Source: Alphaproteobacteria bacterium (GTDB lineage Bacteria > Pseudomonadota > Alphaproteobacteria > UBA8366). Taken from it: a DNA stretch of 64,000 bases. A program made the translations under genes and the position numbers. The DNA lies in NCBI GenBank assembly GCA_028281325.1, contig JANQKC010000035.1, positions 1-64,000 of the forward strand. The letters are read 5' to 3'. The notes under the pieces were generated by a model that saw only the letters and a program-made list of their open reading frames with translations, searched no databases and was not told the DNA's origin. Positions 1-9,042 of the stretch are shown piece by piece. Numbering within the stretch: position 1 is the first letter of the stretch; every line of letters starts with the position of its first letter.

Positions 1-76
1 TGGCGTCCCCTAGGGGAGTCGAACCCCTGTTTCCGGCGTGAGAGGCCGGCGTCCTAGGCCACTAGACGAAGGGGAC
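1..76 (-). tRNA. tRNA-Glu (anticodon CTC)
   Basis: Read on the minus strand, the segment folds as a complete tRNA. The acceptor GTCCCCT pairs with AGGGGAC, the T-loop is GTTCGAGTC, and the anticodon loop CTCTCAC places CUC at positions 34-36, which reads the Glu codon GAG. The CCA end is encoded in the genome (tgg at positions 1-3). The body closely matches the well-known bacterial tRNA-Glu sequence. The gene touches the window edge but appears complete. Confidence 0.95.
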
Positions 77-279
77 GTCGGCGTGGCTGAACCCCGGACT
101 CTTAGCCGAAGGGATCACCGCAAGCAATGACTTTGCGGCCCCGTGCCGTCACCGTCCGTCGCTTGTTCCGACTATCCGGGTATGGCAGGATTTCCCGTAA
201 TGAACGAAACCCCGGGATCGCCACAACCGTTTTGGGTTCCGTGCGCCGGGCCGCCCGGGGACAATCAGGGAGATTCGCC

Positions 280-2100
280 ATGCCGTTCCGCCTGCGCGCG
301 GCCGTCCTGTTCGCCGCCATCCTGCTCGCCCCTCTTGCGCTCACGCAGCCCTCTCTCGCCCAGACCGCGCCCGCGGATTCGGCGATCAAGGGCGCGCTGT
401 ACGATATCGGCCGGGCCGAGCAACAGGTGAAGACGCTGACCCCGGCGCGCAAGGCCAATATCAAGCGGCTGCAGCGCTCGATGGAGATGGCCGCCAAGCG
501 GCTGGAATCGTCCCCCAACAAGACGCATGCGTCCTGGACCGAGGCCAAGCAGCGGCTCGACACGGTCAACGACGCGCTCGCGACGCTGGCCGGCGGCGGC
601 GCGGCGCCGGCGACCCCGGCGGCCTCCGCCGCGCCCAAACCGTCGACGCCCGCCGCCACGCAAGCCGCCCCAACCGCCGCTCCCAAAGCCGCGCCGCCGA
701 AAGCGGCGGCGGTCGATCCCACGGTGGCGCGGGCGCAGCGCGAGATGAAGCTGGTCGAGGCGCAGGTCCGCAACCTGCGGCCCGCCGACGGCCGCGGCGC
801 GGCCCGGCAATTGAAGGAACTGTACCGGATCGGCGGTTATCTCTCGAAGGCCTCGGATCGGTCGCACCCCGCCTTTCAGCAGGCGGCGCAGCAATACAAC
901 GGCATCAAGGGCAAGCTGGTCGGCATGATCGTCGCGGTCGAGCAGGAACGGCTGATGAAGGTCGCCGGCGAGATCGACAAGATGCGGCCGCTCGACTATT
1001 CCAACAAACAGAAGGTGGACAATGGCCGCAAGTCGCTCGCCGACATCCAGAACACGCTGAAGTCGTTGGGCGCGCCGAAGTCGCCGGCGGTGCAGGACCT
1101 GTACGGCCGCACGGCCAAGGTCTCCGAACTGTTCGAGAAGCGCGTCGCCGAGCGGAACGCGCAGCAGGCGTCGCTCGGCGACGTGTCGGGCAAGCTCGCC
1201 GCGCTCAAGAAGCGCTTCCATACGATCAAGGTGCCGGGCCGCATCGAGCATCCGGCGACCGAGGGGAAGATCAAGCGCTTCGCTGACTCCGTGGCGGCGG
1301 TGCGGGCGCATGTGAAGGAAGACCTCGCCTATATCCAGTCGATCGACGGCAAGGCGGCATTGAGCACGGAAGACGGCAACACCTTCCGCTACCTCCGCTC
1401 CGCGTTGCAGGGTGAGAAGCCGCGGGCCCTGGCGCAAGCCCTCGCCACGGTCAACATGGAGATGGACCTCAACGTGGATCAAGCGATGAGCATCGTGAAC
1501 GTCCTCGACAAGACCGATCCGGAAGACGTCAATCACCGGAACAGCCGGCTGACCGGCGAAGGGCAATACGCAAAGAACCTGGAAAACCTTGCCAAGGCGC
1601 GCAAGGCGGTCGTGGTTGCGGCGCTGTACGACGAGAAGATGGGCCGCACCGACACCCCGGACCGCAAGGCGCAGCTTGCGACGGTCGACAGGGTCGCGAC
1701 GGACTTCAAGGAGAAATACAAGGTCGCGCTGGGCGGCGTGCGCATGCCCGAGGCGCGGTCGGACGACGAGACCCTGCACCAGGCGGTCGCCAAGGTCTTC
1801 GCCCGAAAGAAGTATGGCTACAAATACGAGCGCGTGGTGATCAACGCACCGAAGAAGCGGATCAAGAACCGGTCGGGCAATATCCGCGGCACCGTCTCGG
1901 GCGCCACGATCACGACCTACGACTACGAATGGGACCAGTTCCAGGCGACGACCGCGGAGAAGGTCGGCGACGTCTACTACCTCTTCGCCAACACCTTCAA
2001 ATACTACCATTCGGGCGGCCCGCAGACGCCGGTGAAAACCTGGATCCTGCACCGGCGCCTTCAGTCGAGCCAGATCCTGAAGGAGAATATCGGCAAGTAG
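280..2100 (+). CDS. Secreted coiled-coil-rich protein of unknown function
   Basis: I do not recognise the family. The protein has 606 residues. The ATG at 280 is preferred over an in-frame ATG at 127 because it follows an AGGGAG ribosome site and opens a clear signal peptide (MPFRLRAAVLFAAILLAPLA, then a likely cut after SLAQ). Residues of about 105-145 form an Ala/Pro/Lys-rich linker. This is followed by long Lys/Glu/Ala helices likely to be coiled coil, and by a Tyr-rich C-terminal domain (about 515-606) that looks compact and beta-rich. It is expected in the periplasm. It stands alone on the plus strand downstream of the tRNA, with no neighbour that suggests a job. Confidence 0.75.
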   Translation: MPFRLRAAVLFAAILLAPLALTQPSLAQTAPADSAIKGALYDIGRAEQQVKTLTPARKANIKRLQRSMEMAAKRLESSPNKTHASWTEAKQRLDTVNDALATLAGGGAAPATPAASAAPKPSTPAATQAAPTAAPKAAPPKAAAVDPTVARAQREMKLVEAQVRNLRPADGRGAARQLKELYRIGGYLSKASDRSHPAFQQAAQQYNGIKGKLVGMIVAVEQERLMKVAGEIDKMRPLDYSNKQKVDNGRKSLADIQNTLKSLGAPKSPAVQDLYGRTAKVSELFEKRVAERNAQQASLGDVSGKLAALKKRFHTIKVPGRIEHPATEGKIKRFADSVAAVRAHVKEDLAYIQSIDGKAALSTEDGNTFRYLRSALQGEKPRALAQALATVNMEMDLNVDQAMSIVNVLDKTDPEDVNHRNSRLTGEGQYAKNLENLAKARKAVVVAALYDEKMGRTDTPDRKAQLATVDRVATDFKEKYKVALGGVRMPEARSDDETLHQAVAKVFARKKYGYKYERVVINAPKKRIKNRSGNIRGTVSGATITTYDYEWDQFQATTAEKVGDVYYLFANTFKYYHSGGPQTPVKTWILHRRLQSSQILKENIGK

Positions 2101-2227
2101 GAAGACAAGATCCGGCAGCGACAAGCCGCCGGACGCTTCCCCCTACCCGGATCGCGCATTTCGCGATATGGTGCGCCGCCGCGCGAACGCGGCCCGATTC
2201 GATCACGACACGAGACCCTGCCCGCCC

Positions 2228-2692
2228 ATGGACGCCAACCACACCCGACGCCTGATCCAGAAGATGCTGCAGAAGGGCGACCTGATGCCCGAAACCGTCG
2301 AGGAACTGCAAGACTTTCTCGCCGACCTCGACAAGGGCGAGTTGGACCGCGCGGACGCCAAGTATATCGAAGGCCTTGCCCAGCGGCTCGGGCTCGGCTC
2401 GGGCGGACCGGCCCCGGCGAACGACGATTCGGACGACGATGACGATGACGACCTGGATTTCGACGCCGCGGAGGACGACGACGATTTGGCCGAAGCGGAG
2501 GCCCGGATCGCCGAACTCGAATCCAATCTTGCGGCGCAGCAGGAAATGGCGGAAATCGCGAGCGCAGCGGTCGGGCGGGCGCAGGAATTGAGCGCCGGCC
2601 TGCGCGACGGGGAAAACGCCGATGCGGAGAAACTGGATGCGCTGGACGCGGCCTTAACGGAAGCGGCGGACGCCCTCCCCCGAAAAGCGTGA
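2228..2692 (+). CDS. Small acidic coiled-coil protein, hypothetical
   Basis: This 154-residue protein has no recognised family. It opens with a basic and hydrophobic helical segment (about 1-50), followed by a run of seven aspartates near residue 80 and a predicted C-terminal coiled coil (about 95-150). There is no signal peptide and no membrane segment, so it is probably cytoplasmic. The start is uncertain: an in-frame ATG lies at 2168, and neither start has a good Shine-Dalgarno site. I chose 2228 because the protein from there begins with an ordinary helical sequence, while the upstream stretch is Arg-rich and composition-like. Confidence 0.55.
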   Translation: MDANHTRRLIQKMLQKGDLMPETVEELQDFLADLDKGELDRADAKYIEGLAQRLGLGSGGPAPANDDSDDDDDDDLDFDAAEDDDDLAEAEARIAELESNLAAQQEMAEIASAAVGRAQELSAGLRDGENADAEKLDALDAALTEAADALPRKA

Positions 2693-2712
2693 TCGCACGT
2701 CGACGGGCGCGT

Positions 2713-3012
2713 TCACCGTTGCGATTGCAGGTCGATGGTGCCGATCTGCCGGCCATCGCTCAACCGGAAGACCATGATCTGGACGCTCCCGTCGGGCAGG
2801 CCGAGCCGCACGAGCATCGTATCGCCGTCGAGATCGGTTCCCTGAACCGTAGCGCCCGACGGCAACGTCGCCCGGATCGTTCCGAAGGCCGCCGCCGCAT
2901 CGCCGCCGTCCGCGGCCGGCTCGTACTGCGAGGTGAGGCCGTAGACCAGGATGCCCATGCCCACCACAATGAGCACGCCCATCCCGATCACCATCGCCTT
3001 AATCGCTTGCAT
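2713..3012 (-). CDS. Small single-pass membrane protein (DUF6476-like)
   Basis: This 99-residue protein has one strong transmembrane helix at about residues 5-27 (rich in Val, Ile, Gly and Met), followed by a small soluble domain ending in SDGRQIGTIDL. The architecture, and the divergent placement 32 bp from an rluD-type gene, match a small alphaproteobacterial membrane family that I recall as DUF6476; that assignment is from memory. The soluble part should face the periplasm. Function is unknown. It shares an intergenic promoter region with the pseudouridine synthase gene. Confidence 0.65.
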   Translation of the reverse strand: MQAIKAMVIGMGVLIVVGMGILVYGLTSQYEPAADGGDAAAAFGTIRATLPSGATVQGTDLDGDTMLVRLGLPDGSVQIMVFRLSDGRQIGTIDLQSQR

Positions 3013-3044
3013 GATTAGCGTTCAATCCAATTGTCCATGAATCC

Positions 3045-4031
3045 ATGACCGCGCCACCGCCCCTTCTATCCCGCCCCGTCGCGCCGGAGGAAAACGGCAT
3101 GCGGCTGGACAGGTTTCTCGCCGATGCGCTTCCGGACCTGTCGCGCAGCCGGATCAAAGCATTGCTGCAGGACGGCCACGTCACCGAAAGCGGCCAGACG
3201 ATATCGGACCCCTCCTACCGGGTCAAACCGCAGATGACGTTCCAGGTCTCGGTGCCCGCCCCGGAAGAGGCGGCCCCGGCGCCGCAGGCGATCCCGCTGA
3301 CGATCGTGCATGAAGACGCCGACCTGCTGGTGGTCGACAAGCCGGCGGGCCTCGTGGTGCACCCGGGGCCGGGCCAGCCCGACGGCACCCTCGTGAACGC
3401 GTTGATCGCCCATTGCGGCGACAGCCTGTCGGGCGTCGGCGGCGTCAAACGGCCCGGTATCGTCCACCGACTGGACAAAGACACGAGCGGCCTGATCGTC
3501 GTCGCCAAGAACGACGCCGCGCATAAGTCGCTGTCCGCGCAATTCGCCGATCGGTCGATCGACCGGTCCTACCGCGCCTTGGTCTGGGGCGTGCCGATGC
3601 CGCCGTCCGGCCGGATCGAAGGCAATATCGGCCGCCATCCCAAGGACCGCAAAAAAATGGCGGTCGTGGCCCCGCCGCGCGGAAAATCGGCGGCGACACG
3701 TTACCGCTTGCTGCAACGCTTCGGCGACGCGGCCAGCCTCGTCGAATGCAAGCTGGAAACCGGCCGGACGCACCAGATCCGTGTTCATCTGACGCATATC
3801 CGCCACCCGATCATCGGCGACCCTGTCTACGGCCGTCGCACACCGGCCCGCAAGAATGCCTTGTCCGAAGACGCGGCCCGATTGATCGGCGCGCTGAACC
3901 GCCAGGCGCTTCACGCCGCTTTGATCGGGTTTGAGCATCCCCGAACCGGCGAACGCTTGAAATTCGATAGCGAATTACCAAATGTTATGAAACGGATAGT
4001 CAGCGTTTTAAACCGGGATCGAGCACCTTAA
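3045..4031 (+). CDS. rluD: RluD-type 23S rRNA pseudouridine synthase
   Basis: This protein of 328 residues isomerises uridines in 23S rRNA helix 69 (positions 1911/1915/1917 in E. coli) during large-subunit assembly. An S4 RNA-binding domain covers about residues 15-75 (RLDRFLADALPDLSRSRIKA), followed by the RluA-family catalytic domain. The signature GIVHRLDKDTSGL at about 140-152 contains the catalytic Asp, and the downstream ETGRTHQIRVHL block is intact. The length is normal for RluD. Specificity for the three RluD sites rather than RluC-type sites is inferred from the overall domain pattern. Confidence 0.92.
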   Translation: MTAPPPLLSRPVAPEENGMRLDRFLADALPDLSRSRIKALLQDGHVTESGQTISDPSYRVKPQMTFQVSVPAPEEAAPAPQAIPLTIVHEDADLLVVDKPAGLVVHPGPGQPDGTLVNALIAHCGDSLSGVGGVKRPGIVHRLDKDTSGLIVVAKNDAAHKSLSAQFADRSIDRSYRALVWGVPMPPSGRIEGNIGRHPKDRKKMAVVAPPRGKSAATRYRLLQRFGDAASLVECKLETGRTHQIRVHLTHIRHPIIGDPVYGRRTPARKNALSEDAARLIGALNRQALHAALIGFEHPRTGERLKFDSELPNVMKRIVSVLNRDRAP

Positions 4032-4056
4032 AAAGCTGTAAGAATCCCAAATTTCA

Positions 4057-4084
4057 TTGACAATTCCAGGTGTTATGGTACCTT
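4057..4084 (+). promoter_or_regulatory. Candidate sigma-70-type promoter of rpoH
   Basis: A perfect -35 TTGACA (4057-4062) is followed after 16 bp by TACCTT (4079-4084). The -10 element runs into the left arm of the CIRCE operator, the usual arrangement for HrcA-repressed promoters. Read by eye; no transcript data. Confidence 0.5.
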
Positions 4085-4109
4085 AGCACTCTTAAGGGGA
4101 TAGTGCTAA
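4083..4109 (+). promoter_or_regulatory. CIRCE element (HrcA operator) upstream of rpoH
   Basis: The left arm TTAGCACTC (4083-4091), a 9-bp spacer and the right arm TAGTGCTAA (4101-4109) match the CIRCE consensus TTAGCACTC-N9-GAGTGCTAA with a single mismatch at the first base of the right arm. The inverted repeat extends to 9 perfect pairs as CTTAGCACT/AGTGCTAAG (4082-4090 with 4102-4110). The 3' edge lies 26 bp before the rpoH start codon and the element overlaps the predicted -10. HrcA, the chaperonin-linked repressor, is the expected ligand. Confidence 0.88.
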
Positions 4110-4135
4110 GAGAGCATTTTTACGGAGCGAACAGG

Positions 4136-5026
4136 ATGGCTACGACCCTTCCCACCCTCGTCATCAGCCCTGAAGGCAACCTGCAACGGTATCTGCAGGA
4201 CATCCGCAAGTTTCCCATGCTGGAAAAGCAAGAGGAATACATGCTGGCGAAGCGGTGGCGCGAACATGACGACGCCAAATCCGCCCACAAGATGGTGACC
4301 AGCCATCTGCGCCTGGTGGCGAAGATCGCCATGGGATACCGGGGCTACGGCCTGCCGGTTAACGAACTGATTTCCGAGGGCAATGTCGGTCTTATGCAGG
4401 CCGTCAAACGCTTCGATCCGGAGCGCGGCTTCCGGCTCGCGACCTATGCCATGTGGTGGATCCGCGCCGCCATCCAGGAATACATCCTGCATTCCTGGTC
4501 GCTGGTCAAAATGGGCACCACCGCCGCGCAGAAGAAACTCTTCTTCAACCTTCGCAAGCTCAAGGGCCGCTTGCAGGCCTTCGAGGAAGGCGACCTCAGC
4601 CCGGAAAACGTCGAGAAAATCGCGACGGAGCTGAGCGTTCCGGAACAGGACGTGATCTCGATGAACCGGCGTCTGACCGCGCCGGACCATTCGCTCAACG
4701 CGCCGGTGCGCATCGACGGCGACGGCGAATGGCAGGACTGGCTGGAGGACGAATCGGAAAGCCAGGAAATCGTTATCGGCGAGGCGGAGGAACTGACGAA
4801 ACGCCGGGCCCTGCTGCAGGACGCGATGGAAACGCTGAACGAGCGCGAACGGCATATCCTGACCGAACGCCGCCTGAAAGAAGACTCGTCCACGCTCGAA
4901 GAACTCAGCAAGGTCTATGGCATCAGCCGGGAACGGGTCCGCCAGATCGAAGTCCGAGCGTTCGAGAAGCTTCAAAAAGCAATGCAAACAGCCGCCGCGG
5001 AAGCGAACCTGCTGCCAGCGACCTAA
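4136..5026 (+). CDS. rpoH: RNA polymerase heat-shock sigma factor RpoH (sigma-32)
   Basis: This 296-residue group 3 sigma factor directs RNA polymerase to heat-shock promoters. Region 2 is intact (GNVGLMQAVKRFDPERGFRL and TYAMWWIRAAIQEYIL at about residues 80-125). The RpoH-specific box QKKLFFNLRKLK follows at about 140. Region 4 with its helix-turn-helix lies near the C-terminus (TLEELSKVYGISRERVRQIE, about 250-272). The ATG at 4136 is chosen over upstream in-frame starts because of the GGAG site eight bases before it and the family N-terminus. A CIRCE operator precedes the gene, so its synthesis is probably restrained by HrcA in addition to the usual protein-level control. Confidence 0.97.
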   Translation: MATTLPTLVISPEGNLQRYLQDIRKFPMLEKQEEYMLAKRWREHDDAKSAHKMVTSHLRLVAKIAMGYRGYGLPVNELISEGNVGLMQAVKRFDPERGFRLATYAMWWIRAAIQEYILHSWSLVKMGTTAAQKKLFFNLRKLKGRLQAFEEGDLSPENVEKIATELSVPEQDVISMNRRLTAPDHSLNAPVRIDGDGEWQDWLEDESESQEIVIGEAEELTKRRALLQDAMETLNERERHILTERRLKEDSSTLEELSKVYGISRERVRQIEVRAFEKLQKAMQTAAAEANLLPAT

Positions 5027-5071
5027 ACCGGCTTGGCCGAGGCGTCGACCGGTCGGCCGTAGGACAAACAG

Positions 5072-5629
5072 CTATTGAGATTCGGTGTTTTCGGGCCCCG
5101 GCGCTTCAAGCGCCGGGGTATCCGCGGTGGCCGCCTCGATATCGATCAGGTCGGCCAATTTTTCTTCGGCGTCCTTGCGGATTTCCGGCCCCCATTCTTC
5201 CTCCATCGACTGCTGCACGCGGCTTATCTGTTTCTCCTTGATTTCCGCCGCCACGGTCAGGTAACTGCCGACGATCGGGCGTAACGCGAAGAACAACAGC
5301 CACCCGAGCGCCGCGGAGGAATACATCACGAAGAGCGCCATCGGATCGGCGAAGACGTCGAATACCCGCACGAAATCCCCGCCGACAAGCCAGTAGTCGA
5401 TGACCCACGGCAGGCAGCCGGCGAAATTGAGATAGCCCACCGTCCGGGTCTGGTTCTTGCTCGGGCTGCGATCGAAGATCACCGCCACCAGGGTCGGCGC
5501 CATGCCGATCAACAGCAGGATGATCGACTCGAAAAACGCGAACAGCACGATACCGGCGATGAGCCACACCATACCGGAGCCGATGCGCCGCTTGCCGGAA
5601 GCTTCCTCTTTTTCCGCCGTCTCTGCCAT
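5072..5629 (-). CDS. Membrane protein of unknown function
   Basis: This 185-residue protein has three or four predicted membrane helices (about residues 20-50, 65-85, 95-125). A charged cytoplasmic tail rich in Glu, with a probable coiled coil at about 125-165, follows. No family is recognised. It lies 8 bp downstream of the pseudokinase gene and probably shares its transcript, so the two may work together at the inner membrane. It converges on rpoH, whose stop codon is 45 bp away. Confidence 0.7.
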   Translation of the reverse strand: MAETAEKEEASGKRRIGSGMVWLIAGIVLFAFFESIILLLIGMAPTLVAVIFDRSPSKNQTRTVGYLNFAGCLPWVIDYWLVGGDFVRVFDVFADPMALFVMYSSAALGWLLFFALRPIVGSYLTVAAEIKEKQISRVQQSMEEEWGPEIRKDAEEKLADLIDIEAATADTPALEAPGPENTESQ

Positions 5630-5637
5630 AAGTCCCG

Positions 5638-7659
5638 CTAGAAGAGCTTCATGAGGATGATTACGAGGATGGCCATCGTCGCCGCGACGCCGGAAACGAG
5701 GGAGGCGACTTGGCCGCCCAGTTCATGGGTGTACGTCGCGCGGTGCTCGCGTTCGTAGGCCAACTGCCGAAGCTGCATGACCGTTTCCGCGAACAGGTCG
5801 ACCGATGCGCGATATTCATACTCGTCATTCGTACGGTCATCATAATTGTCGATGACCGTCAGGACTTTCCCGAAACTGCCGGATTTCGCCGCTTTTCGCA
5901 GTTTTTCCAGGATTTCGGCCCGCCGCGTTCGGTTGTGATATTGATCGACGCCCGGCTGCAACAGTTTTTCCAGATAGCCGCACAGCGCCGGCGCCGGTTC
6001 GAATGTGTTGCTGTCCTGCACAACCGATAACACCCGCGTCGCCGATAGGGCGGCCTGAAACGCATCTTCCGGATCGTGCAGCGTGCGATACTCGGACGCC
6101 TGCGACACTTTCACCCGTGTCGCAATGAATGCCGCAATATGGGCATCGATGACATTGCCCAGAATACCCGGGTTCGAGACGGCGACGCGTTCGAGCGCGG
6201 GCAACAATTGATCGAGATTGACGACGAAATCGTTCTCCAGCAACGGCGACCGGCAGGGCGTCGTGGGGTTCAAATCGTATAACGCACGCTCCACGCCATG
6301 CCCCATGACCGGGTTGTCGATATAGGACCGGACACGTTCGTACGCGGACGCAAGACGATAATGATCCGGTCTTGGTTTGAGACACAACTCCATCCAATAT
6401 CCCGACAGATTTGCGTCGATGATCTTTATGAACGATTCCAAGGCCGCCGGGTCGGTAAATCGGGCAGCCAACAACGGTCCGATTCCGTCAAAGGTCGCCC
6501 AGAAATTATGCATCCGGATTGGGCCGTTAGGATCCAGCGCGATACAGACTTTGGCCAGCAGCTCATCCTGCTTACCGACGTCGGAGCTCTTCACGGATTC
6601 CCGCGCGGCGGTGACCGTTTCGGTTCTCGTATCGTCGGACAAACTGCGCCGCAGCCAGTTGTCCAACGTACCGTCTTCAATCACGCCGAGCGCGGCGTCC
6701 CAATGCTCGCCCAGCCCCGCGGCAACGTCCCGCGCGGTGACGTAGGTACCGCCCGCGAGCTCAAGCGGGCGCGACGATTTCGGCGGAAGGACTTGCTGTT
6801 TCGGACTCAAACGCCGCCCGCCGGTCCACATCTCAAGGTCTTCCAGCTTCCATCGCTCCGACGCATCGTCGTTCAACAGCCCCTTCAGCACCTCTATCAG
6901 GGGCAACGGCATGCGGTGCGACCCGACCAGCGCCGCGTAGCTGCCCTGCATGATTTTCTTCTGCGCGATTTCCTGATCGCTCAACCCATACAGCGGGCTC
7001 TGGCCGGTCAGCAGCGCGATCATCGTCACGCCGAAGGCATACAGATCATGCGATTCGTTGCCCTCCCCGCGCCCCGCCGGGTCCGCCATGCAACATTCGA
7101 TCGTTGCGTATGCGGCATGCTGAACGAAGCCGGCCGGCGCCGATACGCCTTCACCCAACATGATCGGCGCACGCTCCAGGTCATGCCCGTCGAAGAACAG
7201 GTTGTCAGGCTGGATATTCCGATGCGACAAACCTTGATACTTGAGTTCGGAGAGCACTTGCGCGATGGGCTGAATCAACCGGCGCGTCACCGGCTCTTCC
7301 CGGAACGGCGTGATCTGGTCGGCCAGGGTCGACATGACCCTCGGGCCGCCCGGCCGCTCGACAATAACCGCCGCGCGGCGGCGGCCATCGTTGGGCCATT
7401 CGATGACGCCCCAATCGAGGACGCGCACCAGATTGTTGTTATCGATGCGGCGCATCGTGGACACGATGTCGAACCGAGGCGGAAGATTCGGTGCGCCGAT
7501 AAGCGCATACACGTTCCGCGCGGTCCCGCGAAGCTCCGTCGCCGCGTATGCCGTAACCGGACCGCTATCCAACTCGGGGATCGGCTGGTGCGGAATGACC
7601 TCGTACCGATCACCGACGACCAACGTATTCCCGGAGCCACCGGAAGGGTTTAGTGCCAT
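5638..7659 (-). CDS. Membrane-anchored Ser/Thr kinase-like protein, probable pseudokinase
   Basis: The 673-residue protein has an N-terminal kinase fold (about residues 15-270) and a long alpha-helical middle. A C-terminal hydrophobic helix (about 650-672) should anchor it in the membrane. Kinase landmarks are present but altered: the catalytic loop reads SHRNIQPDNLFF, with Asn148 where the catalytic Asp of HRD should be. The DFG region reads MLGEG, and no VAIK-type lysine is evident in the N-lobe. The structural DLYAFGV motif (Asp205) is kept. I infer a signalling scaffold rather than an active kinase. It leads a two-gene unit with the downstream membrane protein. Confidence 0.8.
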   Translation of the reverse strand: MALNPSGGSGNTLVVGDRYEVIPHQPIPELDSGPVTAYAATELRGTARNVYALIGAPNLPPRFDIVSTMRRIDNNNLVRVLDWGVIEWPNDGRRRAAVIVERPGGPRVMSTLADQITPFREEPVTRRLIQPIAQVLSELKYQGLSHRNIQPDNLFFDGHDLERAPIMLGEGVSAPAGFVQHAAYATIECCMADPAGRGEGNESHDLYAFGVTMIALLTGQSPLYGLSDQEIAQKKIMQGSYAALVGSHRMPLPLIEVLKGLLNDDASERWKLEDLEMWTGGRRLSPKQQVLPPKSSRPLELAGGTYVTARDVAAGLGEHWDAALGVIEDGTLDNWLRRSLSDDTRTETVTAARESVKSSDVGKQDELLAKVCIALDPNGPIRMHNFWATFDGIGPLLAARFTDPAALESFIKIIDANLSGYWMELCLKPRPDHYRLASAYERVRSYIDNPVMGHGVERALYDLNPTTPCRSPLLENDFVVNLDQLLPALERVAVSNPGILGNVIDAHIAAFIATRVKVSQASEYRTLHDPEDAFQAALSATRVLSVVQDSNTFEPAPALCGYLEKLLQPGVDQYHNRTRRAEILEKLRKAAKSGSFGKVLTVIDNYDDRTNDEYEYRASVDLFAETVMQLRQLAYEREHRATYTHELGGQVASLVSGVAATMAILVIILMKLF

Positions 7660-7749
7660 GACGCCATTTACCGATTCCCCTCGGACACCGGATAACCGTC
7701 AACGGCGGAGCGGAGCAAGTACTTTCTTCGAAGCGGCGCGGCGTCGGCG

Positions 7750-9042
7750 CTAGGCGGCGAACGGATCCCGCACCGTGATGGTGTCCTCGCGTTCGGGACT
7801 CGTCGACAACAGCGCGACCGGAGCCTCGATAAGCTCTTCTATTCTGCGGATATATTTGATTGCGGTTGCCGGCAGTTCGGCCCAGGACCGCGCGCCGCGC
7901 GTGCTCTGCTGCCAACCTTCCACGGTTTCATAGATCGGCGTCGCCGCAACCTGTTGCGCGGACGAGGACGGCATGTAGTCATAGTCCTGGTCGCCGATTC
8001 GGTACCCCGTACAAAGCTTAATCTCGTCGAACCCATCCAAAACATCCAGCTTTGTCAGGGCAATGCCATCCATCCCCGCCACCTTGACGGCCTGACGCAC
8101 CAACACCGCGTCGAACCAGCCGCAACGCCGCGGCCGGCCGGTGACGACGCCGAACTCATGCCCCTTTTCGCCCAGCAGTTGACCCACCGCGTCGTTCAGT
8201 TCCGTCGGAAACGGCCCGCTGCCGACCCGCGTCGTGTACGCCTTGGTGATGCCGAGTATGTAGCCGAGCGCGTGCGGCCCGATTCCGGCCCCGGTCGCCG
8301 CCTGCCCCGCAACGGTGTTGGATGACGTCACAAAGGGATAGGTGCCGTGATCGACATCCAACATGATTCCTTGCGCGCCTTCGAACAGCACACGCTTGCC
8401 GTCGCGTTTGAACGCTTCGAGATGCCGCCATGTCGAGGAAGCGAAGGGCAAAATCTTGGGGGCGACATCCAACAAAGCCGCCAGCAGCCCCGCCTTGTCG
8501 ATCTCCGGCTCGCCAAAGCCACGCAGCAGGGCATTGTGATGGATCAACAAGTCATCGAGCTTGGCGCTCAGAACCGCCTCGTCGGCCAAGTCGCAGACAC
8601 GGATGGCGCGCCGCGCGGTCCTATCTTCATAGGCCGGACCGATACCGCGGCCGGTGGTGCCGATTTTCCCGTCGCCGCGCGCCGCCTCACGGGCGCAATC
8701 CAGACTGCTGTGCAGCGGCAAAATGAGCGCCGCATTCTCGGCAACCATCAGATTGTCGGGCGTGATCTTGACGCCCTGCTCGCCGACGCGCTCGATTTCT
8801 TCCAGCAGCGCCCAAGGATCGATGACGACGCCATTGCCGATGACCGACAGCTTGTCCGACCGCACGACGCCCGACGGCAGCAAGCTTAGTTTGTAAACCG
8901 TGTCGCCGATGACCAACGTGTGGCCGGCATTGTGGCCGCCTTGGAAACGCACGACCACATCGGCGCGCTCGGACAGCCAGTCCACGATCTTGCCTTTGCC
9001 TTCATCGCCCCACTGCGATCCTACGACCACCACATTGGTCAT
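7750..9042 (-). CDS. purA: Adenylosuccinate synthetase
   Basis: This 430-residue enzyme makes adenylosuccinate from IMP, aspartate and GTP, the first committed step to AMP. The N-terminal GTP-binding loop [14 protein letters not shown] (Asp and His catalytic residues of the family follow in GGHNAGHT), [15 protein letters not shown] and the C-terminal guanine-binding region are all present. The length is normal for the family. Its start codon overlaps the hisZ stop as ATGA, so the two are translationally coupled. Confidence 0.97.
   Translation of the reverse strand: MTNVVVVGSQWGDEGKGKIVDWLSERADVVVRFQGGHNAGHTLVIGDTVYKLSLLPSGVVRSDKLSVIGNGVVIDPWALLEEIERVGEQGVKITPDNLMVAENAALILPLHSSLDCAREAARGDGKIGTTGRGIGPAYEDRTARRAIRVCDLADEAVLSAKLDDLLIHHNALLRGFGEPEIDKAGLLAALLDVAPKILPFASSTWRHLEAFKRDGKRVLFEGAQGIMLDVDHGTYPFVTSSNTVAGQAATGAGIGPHALGYILGITKAYTTRVGSGPFPTELNDAVGQLLGEKGHEFGVVTGRPRRCGWFDAVLVRQAVKVAGMDGIALTKLDVLDGFDEIKLCTGYRIGDQDYDYMPSSSAQQVAATPIYETVEGWQQSTRGARSWAELPATAIKYIRRIEELIEAPVALLSTSPEREDTITVRDPFAA

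Noticed and set aside
265..2124. A 619-codon minus-strand frame opposite the secreted protein gene.
   Set aside because: Arg/Leu/Val-rich antisense reading. The plus-strand frame has a signal peptide and ribosome site.
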